Counted from the stretch's first letter, positions 36,510 to 45,870 are shown. The stretch is DNA of 64,000 nt from Streptomyces albofaciens JCM 4342 (GCF_008634025.1 NZ_PDCM01000002.1:2629001-2693000), one strand, 5' to 3'. Translations and numbers: made by a program. The notes: generated from the letters alone by a model not told the origin.

Positions 36510-37210
36510 AACCCACCCAGTATCGGTCACACCCCGCCGTGCGGGACCGCACACGCTGGACCTGGATTCGTCATATCCAGGTTCCATCGGCGCGGGTCCG
36601 CGCGCGGGGTGCGGGGACGGGAGCCCGGAGGTTCGGTGGCTTGTTTTCGGGTGGCGGGTTCGCGGGAGCGTGGAGCGCGTCCGGCACCGTACGGCTGCTG
36701 CGCGCGAGCGCGACGCGGACCGCTCGGCCGGCCCACCCGCCCCAAGCCGACGGACCCCTCAGCCAGCCCACCCGCCCCGGGCCAGCGGACCGCTCGGCCC
36801 ACCCGCCCCAAGCCGACGGGCCGCTCGGCCGGCCCACCCGCCCCGGCCCCGGGTCGTACCCGCACCTGTACGAGCCGGATCCGATCCCTTCTCCGGCTGC
36901 CGCCGACCGATGCCGCGACCCGTTCCCGCAGGACGCGGACTTCCAGATTTTCCGGCGCCACCCGGCGGCCGAAGCCCCATATCAGGGGCGGGCGCACCGT
37001 CTGACCTGCGTCGGTGCCGGATGCCCCGGATACTCGGACGAGACGAGGGGCGGCCGACGGTCATCAGTGGACACAACAAGGCGCAATAACCGAAGTTGGA
37101 TCAAAGTACGATAGCTCTCGGCTGCGCAACGCGCGTAGAGTCCTGGCAACCCCCTCCCCTTCGCCAGGCATCACAGCCGCTGCCTGAACCCGCACGGAGA
37201 CACCTGCACC
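36510..37210. other. Repeat-containing spacer between ftsY and the permease gene
   Basis: About 700 bp between divergent genes, no supportable gene. The 13-bp core GCCCACCCGCCCC occurs four times at 36731, 36766, 36797 and 36832 (spacing 35, 31, 35 bp), with GCCGACGG/CGCTCGG between copies. The AT-richer stretch 37070-37125 (ACCGAAGTTGGATCAAAGTA) close to the permease probably carries its promoter. Confidence 0.5.
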
Positions 37211-38692
37211 ATGGGCACCACGTCCACGGACACCCTGTCCGCTCCTGAAACCGAAGGCGCCGTCGAGCAACGAGGCATCGAGCCCGTCCCCGACCACGAA
37301 CGCCACGGCCGCGTCCGCGAGCTCTTCCCCACCTGGGTCGCCGCCAACATCAGCGTGCTGCTGCTCACCATGGGGGCCTCCCTGGTGATCACCAACGGCC
37401 TGAACTTCTGGCAGGTCCTGATCGTGGCCGCCATCGCCTCCGTCGTCTCCTTCGGCATGGTCGGTGTGCTGTCGGTCTCCGGCAAGTGGGGCGGCGCCCC
37501 GGGCGCGATGCTCTCCCGCGCGGCCTTCGGTGTGCGGGGCAACTACTTCCCCGGCGCGATCCTGTGGGTGGCCCGGTTCGGCTGGGAGACGATCAACGCG
37601 GTCAGCGGCGCGTACGCGGTGCTGACCGTCCTGAAGCTGCTGTTCGGCATCGAGGCCAACAACGTCCTCACCGTCATCACGCTGCTGCTCTTCGTCGCGA
37701 CGACGTTCCTGGTCAGCGGGATGGGCCGGAAGGCGCTCAACATCTGCAACAAGTACTCCACGTACCTGTTCAGCATCTTCAGCGTCATGGTGCTGGTGTA
37801 TCTGATCGCCGAGATGCCGTGGGGGAAGATCTTCTCCCAGTCGGCGGGCAGCACCGCCCTGATGATCGCCGGTATCGGCACCATCGCGGCGGGCGGCATC
37901 AGCTGGGTGCCCACCGGCCCGGACTTCGCGCGCTACCTGCCGCACTCCGCCTCCGGCAAGAAGATCGTCGGCACCACCATCTCCGGCGCGGCCCTGGTGC
38001 TCGTCCCGATGGTGCTGATGGGCGGCATCATGGCCGTCTCCAAGCCGGACCTGGCCAACCAGAACACCGACCCGATGTCCTTCCTCGGCGAGGTGCTGCC
38101 GGGCTGGCTGGCGGTGCCGTACCTGATCACCGCGCTGGTCGGGATGCTGCTGATCAACAGCCTGTCGATGTACTCCGCCGGTTTCACCGCGCAGACCATG
38201 GGCGTCAAGCTGCCGCGCGCCCTGGCGGTGAGCATCAACGCGATCATCAGCCTGGTCGGCGGCGCGTTCATGATGCTGGTGGCCAAGGACTTCATCGGCC
38301 AGTTCATCACCTTCCTGACCCTGCTGGCGGTCTCCTTCTCCGCGTGGATCGGCGTGTACGCCGTCGACATGGCGCGCCGCCGGAAGATGGCGGTCCGCTA
38401 CGACGGCGACAGCCTGATGGACACCACGCGCACCAGCCGCTACTGGTACACGGGCGGCTTCTGCTGGCAGGCGCTGACCGCCTGGGGCGCGGCGCTGGTG
38501 GTGGGGCTGTGCCTGACCAAGGTCACCTGGTTCACCGGTCCGCTGGCCGAGACCTGGCCGGGCCAGCACGGTCTGGGCTGGGCGGCCACGATCCTGATCG
38601 CCGCGGTGGTCTTCGCGGTGCTGCCGAAGCCGAGGGAGACGGTGCCCGCGGGTGCCGCCGTCCCGGCCGAGGAGCCGGCGCCGGTCGGCTGA
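37211..38692 (+). CDS. NCS1-family cytosine/purine permease
   Basis: 493 residues with 12 predicted spans. It matches the nucleobase:cation symporter-1 family: FPTWVAANISVLLLTMGAS near residue 39, KWGGAPGAMLSRAAFGVRGN (family signature, about 93-112), ISWVPTGPDFARYLP, and MYSAGFTAQTMGVKLPRAL. CodB-type members import cytosine, others purines or hydantoin; the exact substrate cannot be told. No catabolic partner gene sits beside it. The C-terminal tail is short and Pro/Ala-rich. Confidence 0.9.
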   Translation: MGTTSTDTLSAPETEGAVEQRGIEPVPDHERHGRVRELFPTWVAANISVLLLTMGASLVITNGLNFWQVLIVAAIASVVSFGMVGVLSVSGKWGGAPGAMLSRAAFGVRGNYFPGAILWVARFGWETINAVSGAYAVLTVLKLLFGIEANNVLTVITLLLFVATTFLVSGMGRKALNICNKYSTYLFSIFSVMVLVYLIAEMPWGKIFSQSAGSTALMIAGIGTIAAGGISWVPTGPDFARYLPHSASGKKIVGTTISGAALVLVPMVLMGGIMAVSKPDLANQNTDPMSFLGEVLPGWLAVPYLITALVGMLLINSLSMYSAGFTAQTMGVKLPRALAVSINAIISLVGGAFMMLVAKDFIGQFITFLTLLAVSFSAWIGVYAVDMARRRKMAVRYDGDSLMDTTRTSRYWYTGGFCWQALTAWGAALVVGLCLTKVTWFTGPLAETWPGQHGLGWAATILIAAVVFAVLPKPRETVPAGAAVPAEEPAPVG

Positions 38693-38732
38693 TTCGGCCC
38701 CCGCGCCCTTCTCACCTGATGTGACGTCAGCT

Positions 38733-38780
38733 AACGTCCCCTTCGCCAGCCGGGCCACCGCCCTCGGTGAAGGGGACGTT
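38733..38780 (+). promoter_or_regulatory. Inverted repeat covering the ribosome site of the flavin oxidoreductase gene
   Basis: AACGTCCCCTTC at 38733-38744 is perfectly complementary to GAAGGGGACGTT at 38769-38780, with a 24-base loop. The right arm contains the Shine-Dalgarno AAGGGG and ends four bases before the ATG at 38785. Formation of the hairpin in RNA would hide the ribosome site. Just upstream lies a second palindrome, TGACGTCA at 38722-38729. The arrangement suggests regulated translation or a repressor site. Confidence 0.55.
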
Positions 38781-38784
38781 CGTC

Positions 38785-39774
38785 ATGCCCGTAACGGTCC
38801 TGCGCTTCAACCTCGCCGACCCCGACCCCTCCCCCGCGTCGCTCGCCGCCCGCTACCGGGCCGCCGTGGAGATGGCCGTCTTCGCCGACGAGCGGGGGCT
38901 GACCACCGTCCAGACCGAGGAGCACCACGCCACGGACAACGGCTGGATGCCCGCGCCGCTGGCCTTCGCCGGCGCCGTCCTGGGTGCCACCCGGCGGATC
39001 ACGGTCACCGTCTCGGCGCTGATCACGCCGCTGTACGACCCGCTGCGGCTGGCCGAGGAGATCGCCGTACTGGATCTGCTGAGCGAGGGCCGGCTGGTCA
39101 CCGTCGCGGGCATCGGCTACCGGCCCGAGGAGTACGCGGCGCACGGCCGGGACTGGCAGTGGCGCGGCAAGCTCCAGGACGAGGTGCTGGAGACGCTGCT
39201 CGCCGCCTGGACGGGGGAACCGTTCCGCTACCGGGGCCGTACGGTACGGATCACCCCGCGCCCGTACACGCAGCCCCACCCGCTCCTGCTGGTCGGCGGC
39301 GCTTCCCGGGCCGCCGCGCGCCGGGCGGCGCGGCTGGGCCTGCCGCTGTTCCCCAGCGCGCATCTGCCGGAGCTGGAGGCGTACTACCACGCGCGGCGCG
39401 CCGCGTACGGGACCGAGGGCTGGGTGCTCCAGCCCGCCGAGCGGACGTGTCTGCTGCATGTGTCCGAGGACCCGGACCGGGCGTGGGCCCGGTACGGCGG
39501 GCATCTGCTCCATGAGGCGCGTACGTACGCGTCCTGGCAGGCCGCCGGTGCCCGGTCGGCCGTACGGTCCGCCGCCGAGGACGCGGCGGCGCTGCGCCGG
39601 GAGGGGATCTACCGGATCGTGACGCCGGAGGAGTGCGTGCGGCTGGCCGCTGAGGCGGGGCCTTCGGAGTCGCTGATTCTGCACCCGCTGTGCGGCGGGA
39701 TGCCGGTGGACGAAGGCTGGCGTTCTGTACACCTGTTCGCGGAGCAGGTGGTTCCGCGTCTGGCCGGCGGCTGA
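38785..39774 (+). CDS. LLM-class flavin-dependent oxidoreductase
   Basis: 329 residues from the ATG at 38785 (AAGGGG nine bases upstream); a GTG at 38767 is possible but would lie in the hairpin arm. Luciferase-like TIM barrel: VQTEEHHATDNGWMPAPLAF near residue 45, RRITVTVSALITPLYDPLRL, EEIAVLDLLSEGRL, VAGIGYRPEEYAAHG, and LLVGGASRAAARRAARLG. FMN- or F420-linked members cannot be told apart here. Convergent with the glucose-permease-like gene, from which it is separated by a hairpin at 39913-39947. Confidence 0.9.
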   Translation: MPVTVLRFNLADPDPSPASLAARYRAAVEMAVFADERGLTTVQTEEHHATDNGWMPAPLAFAGAVLGATRRITVTVSALITPLYDPLRLAEEIAVLDLLSEGRLVTVAGIGYRPEEYAAHGRDWQWRGKLQDEVLETLLAAWTGEPFRYRGRTVRITPRPYTQPHPLLLVGGASRAAARRAARLGLPLFPSAHLPELEAYYHARRAAYGTEGWVLQPAERTCLLHVSEDPDRAWARYGGHLLHEARTYASWQAAGARSAVRSAAEDAAALRREGIYRIVTPEECVRLAAEAGPSESLILHPLCGGMPVDEGWRSVHLFAEQVVPRLAGG

Positions 39775-39912
39775 GGCGGCGCCCCGGGAACCGCCGGGTC
39801 CGAGTGCGGGAGGCATCCCGGAAAAGGTTGAACCGTCCACCGCTGCACGATTGCGGTACGGAAGGCGCGCGGCGGGAAAAGGGGCGCCACGGAAAAGCCC
39901 CCGTAATGGAGG

Positions 39913-39947
39913 AGCTGCCCCGATCCGCAGGACGGACCGGGGCAGCT
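39913..39947. terminator. Hairpin between the convergent oxidoreductase and glcP-like genes
   Basis: AGCTGCCCCG at 39913-39922 with CGGGGCAGCT at 39938-39947, loop of 15 bases, no T tract. It lies 139 bp after the oxidoreductase stop and 35 bp before the glcP-like stop, so it most likely terminates the latter, perhaps both. Confidence 0.5.
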
Positions 39948-39981
39948 GCCCACAACTGAGGAGAAGGGCTGGCGGGGGGTG

Positions 39982-41397
39982 TTAGCCCATCTCCTCCAAC
40001 GCCTTGCCCTTGGTCTCCTTCACGAATTTCAGCACGAAGGGGATCGAGAGCAGAGCGAAGACCGTGTAGATCACGTACGTACCCGAAAGGTTCCAGTCGG
40101 AAAGGCTCGGGAAGCTGGCCGTGATGGCCCAGTTGGCGATCCACTGCGCACAGGCGGCGACACCGAGCGCGGCGGCGCGGATCTTGTTCGGGAACATCTC
40201 ACCGAGAAAGACCCAGACCACGACACCCCAGGACAGGGCGAAGAAGAGCACGAAGGCGTGGGCGGCGATCAGGGCGACGGTGCCCTGGGCGGCCGGCAGC
40301 GTGTCGCCCGTCTTCGACGCGAAGGCCCAGGCCTCCAGGGCCAGCGAGACGGCCATGCCGGCGGAGCCGATCAGCGCCAGCGGACGGCGGCCGATCTTGT
40401 CCACGAAGATCATCGCGATCACGGTGCCGATGATGTTGATGATCGAGGTGGTGAAGCTGTAGAAGAACGAGCTGCTCGGGTTGATGCCGACGGACTGCCA
40501 CAGCGTCGAGGAGTAGTAGAACGCCACGTTGATGCCGACGAGCTGCTGGAAGACCGACAGGCCGATGCCGATCCACACGATCGGCAGGAAGCCGGCCTTG
40601 CCGCCCAGCAGGTCCTTGAAGCTGGACTTGTGCTCCCGGCGCATCGCGTCCTTGATCTCCGCGACCCGGTGGTCCAGGTCGACGCCCTGGCCCTCGACCT
40701 CGGCCAGCACCTCCTTGGCCTTGTCGGTCTTGCCGACGGAGATCAGGAAGCGGGGCGACTCGGGGATCGCGAACGAGAGCAGGCCGTAGAGCAGGGCGGG
40801 CACGACCATCACACCGAGCATCCACTGCCAGGCCTCCAGGCCCGCCAGCTTGCCGCGCTGGTCACCGTCGGCGAGGTTGAGGATGCCCCAGTTCACCAGC
40901 TGGGAGACGGCGATGCCGATGACGATCGCGGCCTGCTGGAAGGAGCCCAGCCGGCCCCGGTACGCGGGCGGCGCGACCTCGGCGATGTAGGCCGGGCCGA
41001 TCACCGAGGCCATACCGATCGCGATGCCGCCCAGGACGCGCCACATGGCCAGGTCCCACAGGGCGAACGGCAGCGCGGAGCCGACCGCGCTGATGGTGAA
41101 CAGCGCCGCGGCGATCTGCATGACCCGGATGCGGCCGATGCGGTCGGCGATCCGGCCCGCGGTGGCGGCACCGATGGCGCAGCCGATCAGCGCGATGGCG
41201 ATCACCTGGGCGAGCCCCGCGGAGCCCACCTCGTAACGGCCGCGGATCGCCTCGACCGCGCCGTTGATCACGGAGCTGTCGTAGCCGAAGAGGAAGCCGC
41301 CCATCGCGGCAGCCGCGGTGATGAAGATGACATGGCCGAGGTGGTCCGGCTGGGCCTTGCGGCCCTCCGGAATCGTCGGCGGCGCGGTGCTGGTCAA
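39982..41397 (-). CDS. glcP: MFS sugar transporter, GlcP-like glucose permease
   Basis: 471 residues, TTG start. Major facilitator superfamily sugar porter with 12 spans: GGFLFGYDSSVINGAVEAIR (residues 33-52), GRIADRIGRIRVMQ, RVLGGIAIGMASVIGPAYIAE, the PESPRFL loop motif, FQQLVGINVAFYYSSTLW, DKIGRRPLALIG and a final KFVKETKGKALEEM. The QQLVGIN and PESPRF motifs are hallmarks of sugar porters. In S. coelicolor the glucose permease GlcP is encoded next to smc and closely resembles this protein. Glucose as substrate is therefore likely but inferred from similarity and position. Confidence 0.87.
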   Translation of the reverse strand: MTSTAPPTIPEGRKAQPDHLGHVIFITAAAAMGGFLFGYDSSVINGAVEAIRGRYEVGSAGLAQVIAIALIGCAIGAATAGRIADRIGRIRVMQIAAALFTISAVGSALPFALWDLAMWRVLGGIAIGMASVIGPAYIAEVAPPAYRGRLGSFQQAAIVIGIAVSQLVNWGILNLADGDQRGKLAGLEAWQWMLGVMVVPALLYGLLSFAIPESPRFLISVGKTDKAKEVLAEVEGQGVDLDHRVAEIKDAMRREHKSSFKDLLGGKAGFLPIVWIGIGLSVFQQLVGINVAFYYSSTLWQSVGINPSSSFFYSFTTSIINIIGTVIAMIFVDKIGRRPLALIGSAGMAVSLALEAWAFASKTGDTLPAAQGTVALIAAHAFVLFFALSWGVVVWVFLGEMFPNKIRAAALGVAACAQWIANWAITASFPSLSDWNLSGTYVIYTVFALLSIPFVLKFVKETKGKALEEMG

Positions 41398-41477
41398 CGT
41401 GTACTCCAGTGCCCGGCTGCGCTGCCGGGCGTAGGGGGCTGGCCCTTCCAGTGGCGCATAGGTTGGGGGTACCCACC

Positions 41478-41531
41478 ACTTGAAGGTAAAAGCGACGTTG
41501 CAGACCCTATGCCTTCAAGTTTCGAAGTCAA
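41478..41531 (-). promoter_or_regulatory. glcP promoter with flanking inverted repeat
   Basis: On the minus strand a TTGACT -35 (41531-41526) and TAGGGT -10 (41509-41504) are 16 bases apart. A nine-base inverted repeat, ACTTGAAGG at 41478-41486 and CCTTCAAGT at 41512-41520, straddles the -10 and start region, in a locally AT-rich patch. A repressor binding both arms would block initiation. Which regulator would bind is unknown. Confidence 0.48.
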
Positions 41532-41659
41532 TAGGTCGTAATGAATTTGTTTCGGCACAGCTTCCGGGGCAATGCGTTCAAGTTATGAACCGTAGCGGGC
41601 CGTAGTAATCGTGTATGTCACACCGGTTACCCGGCCGCGCACCGGATACGCGGCCACAC

Positions 41660-44600
41660 TCAGCGCAGTCGCTGGCTGATGACCTTCGAGACCCCGTCGC
41701 CCTGCATGGACACCCCGTACAGCGCGTCGGCGACCTCCATGGTCCGCTTCTGGTGCGTGATCACGATCAGCTGGGAACTCTCCTGGAGCTCCTCCATGAT
41801 GGTGATCAGCCGCTGCAGGTTGGTGTCGTCGAGCGCCGCCTCGACCTCGTCCATCACGTAGAACGGGCTGGGGCGCGCCTTGAAGATCGAGACCAGCAGG
41901 GCCACCGCGGTCAGCGACCGCTCGCCGCCGGACAGCAGTGACAGCCGCTTGACCTTCTTGCCGGGCGGGCGGGCCTCCACGTCCAGGCCGGTGGTGAGCA
42001 TGTTGTCCGGGTCGGTCAGCACGAGCCGTCCCTCGCCGCCCGGGAACAGCCGCGCGAAGACGCCCTCGAACTCCCGGGCGGTGTCCCGGAACGCCTCCGT
42101 GAAGACCTGCTCCACCCGCTCGTCGACCTCCTTGACCACCCGGAGCAGGTCGGCGCGGGTCTTCTTCAAGTCTTCAAGCTGCTCGCTGAGGAACCGGTGG
42201 CGCTCCTCCAGGGCGGCGAACTCCTCCAGCGCGAGCGGGTTCACCTTCCCGAGCTGCTGATACGCCCGCTCGGCGGCCTTGAGCCGCTTCTCCTGCTCGG
42301 CCCGTACGTAGGCCACCGGCCGGTTGCGCGGGTGCTCCGGATCCTCCGGCAGCTCCTCGCCCTGCGCGGCGGGGGACGGCGGTACGGGCTGGTCGGGGCC
42401 GTACTCGGCCACCAGCGCGGCGGGCTCGACGCCCAGCTCCTCCAGCGCCTTGGCCTCCAGCTGCTCGATGCGCATCCGCTTCTCCGCGCCCAGCACCTCG
42501 CCGCGGTGCACCGAGTCGGTGAGCTTGTCCAGCTCCGCCTTCAGCTCCCGGCTCGCGTTGCGCTCGGCCACCAGGGCCTGTTCGCGCTCCTGCTTGGCCA
42601 GCTCGGCGGCCAGCCGCTCCTCCTCGGCCCGCACGACCGACACCTCGACGTGTGCCAGCAGCTGGCGCGCCCCGGAGGCGACCGCCGAGGCCACCGCGGC
42701 CTCGTGGCGGGCCCGCGCGCGCCGCTGCTCGGCCCGGGCGCGTGCCTCGCGTTCGGCCCGCGCCGCCCGGTCCAGGCCGTCGGCCCGCCCCGCGAGCCCC
42801 TTGACCCGCTCCTCGTGCGTACGGACCTGGAGGCGCGCCTCCATCTCCGTCTGCCGCGCGTTGGCGCCGTCCGCGGCCAGCCGGTCCCGTACGGAGGTGT
42901 CCGGCTCCTCGTCGCCCGGCTCCTCCTCGGCCACCGCCAGGCGCGCGGCCAGCTCCTCGGCCTCCTCGGTCGCCCTGGCCAGCGCCTCCTCGGCCTTGGC
43001 CGCGGCGGCGGCCGAGCGCTCCGCCTCGTCGGCGGCGCCGCGCGCCTGCCCGCCGAGGCGGCCGAGGTCGCCCGCGACCCGGGACTTCTCGCGGTCCGCC
43101 GCGCTCCGCCGCTCCCCCAGTTCCTCGGCCAGCGCCGCGCACGCGTCGCGCCGCTGCCGGGCGGCTTCCTGAGCGGAGGTCAATTCCGCGCAGCGCTCGC
43201 GCAGTTCAGCGGCCTCGGCCGCCGCCTCGTCGACGGACGCCTGCACCTCCAGCAGGCTCGGCGCGCCGGCCGAGCCGCCCTGCGCGAAATGCGCCCCGAG
43301 GACGTCGCCTTCGGAGGTCACGGCCGTCAGGTGCGGCCGGGAGGCCACCAGTTCCTCGGCGTCCTCCAGCGTGGCGACGACCACGGTGTCCCGCAGCAGC
43401 CACCGTACGGAGTGCATCAACTCCTCGGGCCCCTGGACCAGTTCGGCCGCGAACGGCGGGCCGTCGGCGTCCGGGGTCCGCGCCGTCTCCGCCGCCGGTC
43501 CCGCCCCCAGCACCATGGCCGCGCGCCCCGCGTCCTCCTTGCGCAGCAGGCGAATCGCTTCGGCTGCCGTGGCCGGGTCGGCCACCGCCACGGCGTCCGC
43601 CGCCGCGCCGAGCGCCGCCGCCACCGCCGCTTCGTGGCCGGGCGCCACGGTCAGCAGCTCGGCGGCCGGGCCGAGCAGACCGGTCAGCCGGCCGGCCGCG
43701 CCGAGCAGCGCGCCGGTCCCGTCCTTGCGGCGCAGCCCGAGGGCGAGGGCGTCGTGCCGGGCCGAGACCGCGGCGCGCTGCCGTTCCGCGGCCGTCAGCG
43801 CCTCCCGGGCGTCGGTCAGCGCGGCCTCCGCCGCGGCCAGATCCCGCTTGGCGTCCTCGTGCTGCCGCGACAGGTCGGCGTCGCCCGCGTCCAGCCCGTC
43901 GACCTCGGCCTTCAGCGCCTCGTACTGCTCCTGGGCCCGCGCCGCGCGCTGCTGCGCCTCGTCCCGGGCGGCGGCCAGCCGGCCGATCTCCGCCTGGGCG
44001 GACGCGGCCCGGCCACGCGCCGCGGTGACCTGCCCGTGCAGCCGCGCCAGGCCTTCCCGCCGGTCCGCCAGGGCGCGCGCCGCGTCCCGCAGCCGCCGTT
44101 CCTCGTCCTGGAGCTGCCGCTCCAGCTCGGCGCGGTGCTCGGCGGTGTCCTCCAAGGCCCGGCTCGCCGCCTCCAGGGCGGCTTCCAGCTCGGCCTCCTG
44201 CTCGCGGATCCGGGCCGCCTCCCGCTCCAGGTCCTCCGGGTCCCGGCCGCGCCGCTCCTCGGGCGGGGCGGCCGTCGCGCTCTTGACCCGCGCGTCGGCC
44301 AGCGAAACCGTGCCGCGCACCCGCTCGGCGAGCTGCGACAGCTCGTAGTACGTCTGCTGGGCCCGCTGGAGGCGGGGCGTGAGCGTCCGCACCTCTTCCT
44401 CCAGGACGGCCTCGCGCCGCGCCGCCTCCTTGAGCCGTTCCTCGGCGGCGTCCTTGCGCTGCTTCAGCGCGGCCTCGTCGGCGATCTCCGCGCGCAGTGC
44501 CTCGCGCAGCGTCACCAGGTCGTCGGCGAGCAGCCGCAGCCTGGCGTCGCGCAGGTCGGCCTGGATGACGGCGGCGCGGCGGGCCACGGCGGCCTGCCGG

Positions 44601-45217
44601 CCCAGCGGCTTGAGCTGGCGCCGCAGCTCGTCGGTGAGGTCCTGGACCCGCGCCAGGTTCGCCTTCATCGCCTCCAGCTTGCGCAGCGCCTTCTCCTTGC
44701 GCTTGCGGTGCTTGAGGACGCCGGCGGCCTCCTCGATGAAGGCGCGGCGGCCCATCGGGTCGGCGTGCAGCACGGAGTCGAGCTGGCCCTGCCCGACGAT
44801 GACGTGCATCTCCCGGCCGATGCCGGAGTCCGACAGCAGCTCCTGGATGTCCAGCAGACGGCAGGTGTCGCCGTTGATCTGGTACTCGCTGCCGCCGTTG
44901 CGGAACATCGTGCGGGTGATGGTGACCTCGGCGTACTCGATCGGCAGCGCGCCGTCGGCGTTGTCGATGGTCAGCGAGACCTCGGCGCGGCCCAGCGGCG
45001 GCCGGCCGGTCGTCCCGGCGAAGATCACGTCTTCCATCTTGCCGCCGCGCAGCGACTTGGCGCCCTGCTCGCCCATGACCCAGGAGAGCGCGTCGACGAC
45101 ATTGGACTTGCCCGAGCCGTTGGGGCCCACGACACAGGTGATGCCGGGTTCGAAACGCAGTGTCGTGGCGGAGGCGAAGGATTTGAATCCCCGCAGTGTC
45201 AGGCTCTTGAGATGCAC
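41660..45217 (-). CDS. smc: Chromosome segregation protein SMC
   Basis: 1185 residues from the GTG at 45217, the usual length. Walker A is GPNGSGKSN (31-39) after the start MHLKSLTLRGFKSF. Two long charged coiled coils flank a hinge around residues 500-660 (LLGAAGRLTGLLGPAAELL, EGDVLGAHFAQGGS). The C-terminal head has the signature LSLLSGGERSL and Walker B FYVMDEVEAALDD. SMC with ScpA/ScpB compacts and segregates chromosomes, particularly during sporulation septation in Streptomyces. The open frame continues upstream through a repeat array, but the extra residues are only repeat-encoded. Confidence 0.97.
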   Translation of the reverse strand: MHLKSLTLRGFKSFASATTLRFEPGITCVVGPNGSGKSNVVDALSWVMGEQGAKSLRGGKMEDVIFAGTTGRPPLGRAEVSLTIDNADGALPIEYAEVTITRTMFRNGGSEYQINGDTCRLLDIQELLSDSGIGREMHVIVGQGQLDSVLHADPMGRRAFIEEAAGVLKHRKRKEKALRKLEAMKANLARVQDLTDELRRQLKPLGRQAAVARRAAVIQADLRDARLRLLADDLVTLREALRAEIADEAALKQRKDAAEERLKEAARREAVLEEEVRTLTPRLQRAQQTYYELSQLAERVRGTVSLADARVKSATAAPPEERRGRDPEDLEREAARIREQEAELEAALEAASRALEDTAEHRAELERQLQDEERRLRDAARALADRREGLARLHGQVTAARGRAASAQAEIGRLAAARDEAQQRAARAQEQYEALKAEVDGLDAGDADLSRQHEDAKRDLAAAEAALTDAREALTAAERQRAAVSARHDALALGLRRKDGTGALLGAAGRLTGLLGPAAELLTVAPGHEAAVAAALGAAADAVAVADPATAAEAIRLLRKEDAGRAAMVLGAGPAAETARTPDADGPPFAAELVQGPEELMHSVRWLLRDTVVVATLEDAEELVASRPHLTAVTSEGDVLGAHFAQGGSAGAPSLLEVQASVDEAAAEAAELRERCAELTSAQEAARQRRDACAALAEELGERRSAADREKSRVAGDLGRLGGQARGAADEAERSAAAAAKAEEALARATEEAEELAARLAVAEEEPGDEEPDTSVRDRLAADGANARQTEMEARLQVRTHEERVKGLAGRADGLDRAARAEREARARAEQRRARARHEAAVASAVASGARQLLAHVEVSVVRAEEERLAAELAKQEREQALVAERNASRELKAELDKLTDSVHRGEVLGAEKRMRIEQLEAKALEELGVEPAALVAEYGPDQPVPPSPAAQGEELPEDPEHPRNRPVAYVRAEQEKRLKAAERAYQQLGKVNPLALEEFAALEERHRFLSEQLEDLKKTRADLLRVVKEVDERVEQVFTEAFRDTAREFEGVFARLFPGGEGRLVLTDPDNMLTTGLDVEARPPGKKVKRLSLLSGGERSLTAVALLVSIFKARPSPFYVMDEVEAALDDTNLQRLITIMEELQESSQLIVITHQKRTMEVADALYGVSMQGDGVSKVISQRLR

Positions 45218-45258
45218 GCCGTTGGACTCTACCGGCCGGTTGCCGCCGGAGACCGCCC

Positions 45259-45634
45259 GGCACGAGGGCCCGGGGACGGCCGGTACGTGGGCCCGGGGAC
45301 GACCGGGCACGAGGGATCGGAGACGACCGGGCACGAGGGCGCGGGGACAAGCCGGTACGTGGGCCCGGAGACGACCGGGCACGAGGGCCCGAGGACGACC
45401 GGGGACGTGGAACCGGGGACAACCGGTACATGGGCCCGGAGACGACCGGGCACGGGGCCGGGGACAACCGGCACGAGGGCCCGGGGACAACCGGTACGTG
45501 GGCCCGGAGACGGCCGGGCACGTGGGCCCGGGGACGGCCGGGCACGTGGGCCCGGGGACGGCCGGGCACGTGGACCCGAGGACGACCGGGCACGAGGGCC
45601 CGGGGACGGCCGGTACGAGGGCCCGGGGACGGCC
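45259..45634. repeat. Minisatellite of about 16 units of 24 bp upstream of smc
   Basis: Tandem units of 22-25 bp, consensus close to GGCACGNGGGCCCGGGGACGRCCG, run from about 45259 to 45634, starting 42 bp before the smc start. Neighbouring units are near-identical (two consecutive GGCACGTGGGCCCGGGGACG units around 45513-45560), and others differ at two to four bases. Two classes alternate, with CACGAGGG or TACGTGGG. It occupies most of the smc leader and promoter region, between the smc start and the terminator at 45786. Confidence 0.9.
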
Positions 45635-45785
45635 GTCCGGGGGCGCACCCGGCGCGCCTCGCCGGCCGCGGACGGGGCATCCGCTCCCCTCACACCTATT
45701 CGATTTCGGTTTCGCCGCTGAAGGTGCAGGGCACATCAGACGGTGAGGGTGCCACGGGACGGAAGAGAAAACGGCGCAAACGACG

Positions 45786-45807
45786 AAGGGACGCCGAAGC
45801 GTCCCTT
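45786..45807 (-). terminator. UUCG-capped terminator after the 68-residue gene
   Basis: AAGGGACGC at 45786-45794 pairs with GCGTCCCTT at 45799-45807. On the minus strand the loop reads TTCG closed by C-G, the very stable UUCG tetraloop. It lies 64 bp downstream of the short conserved gene and separates it from smc, so smc needs its own promoter in 45218-45785. Confidence 0.75.
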
Positions 45808-45870
45808 GAAGATCTTGCTAGCGGTGCCTCAAGCGGCTGGCGAACAGCCCGCCGGCCCCGGGGGATGGGG

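Noticed and set aside
42197..45721. Long plus-strand open frame opposite smc
   Set aside because: Antisense shadow of the smc coiled coil, with Leu/Gly/Arg bias caused by codon-position GC; no start or ribosome site.
45218..45736. Pro/Gly/Arg repeat extension of SMC upstream of its GTG
   Set aside because: Encoded by the 24-bp minisatellite; SMC proteins start at the MHLKSLTL sequence, and no ribosome site exists further upstream.
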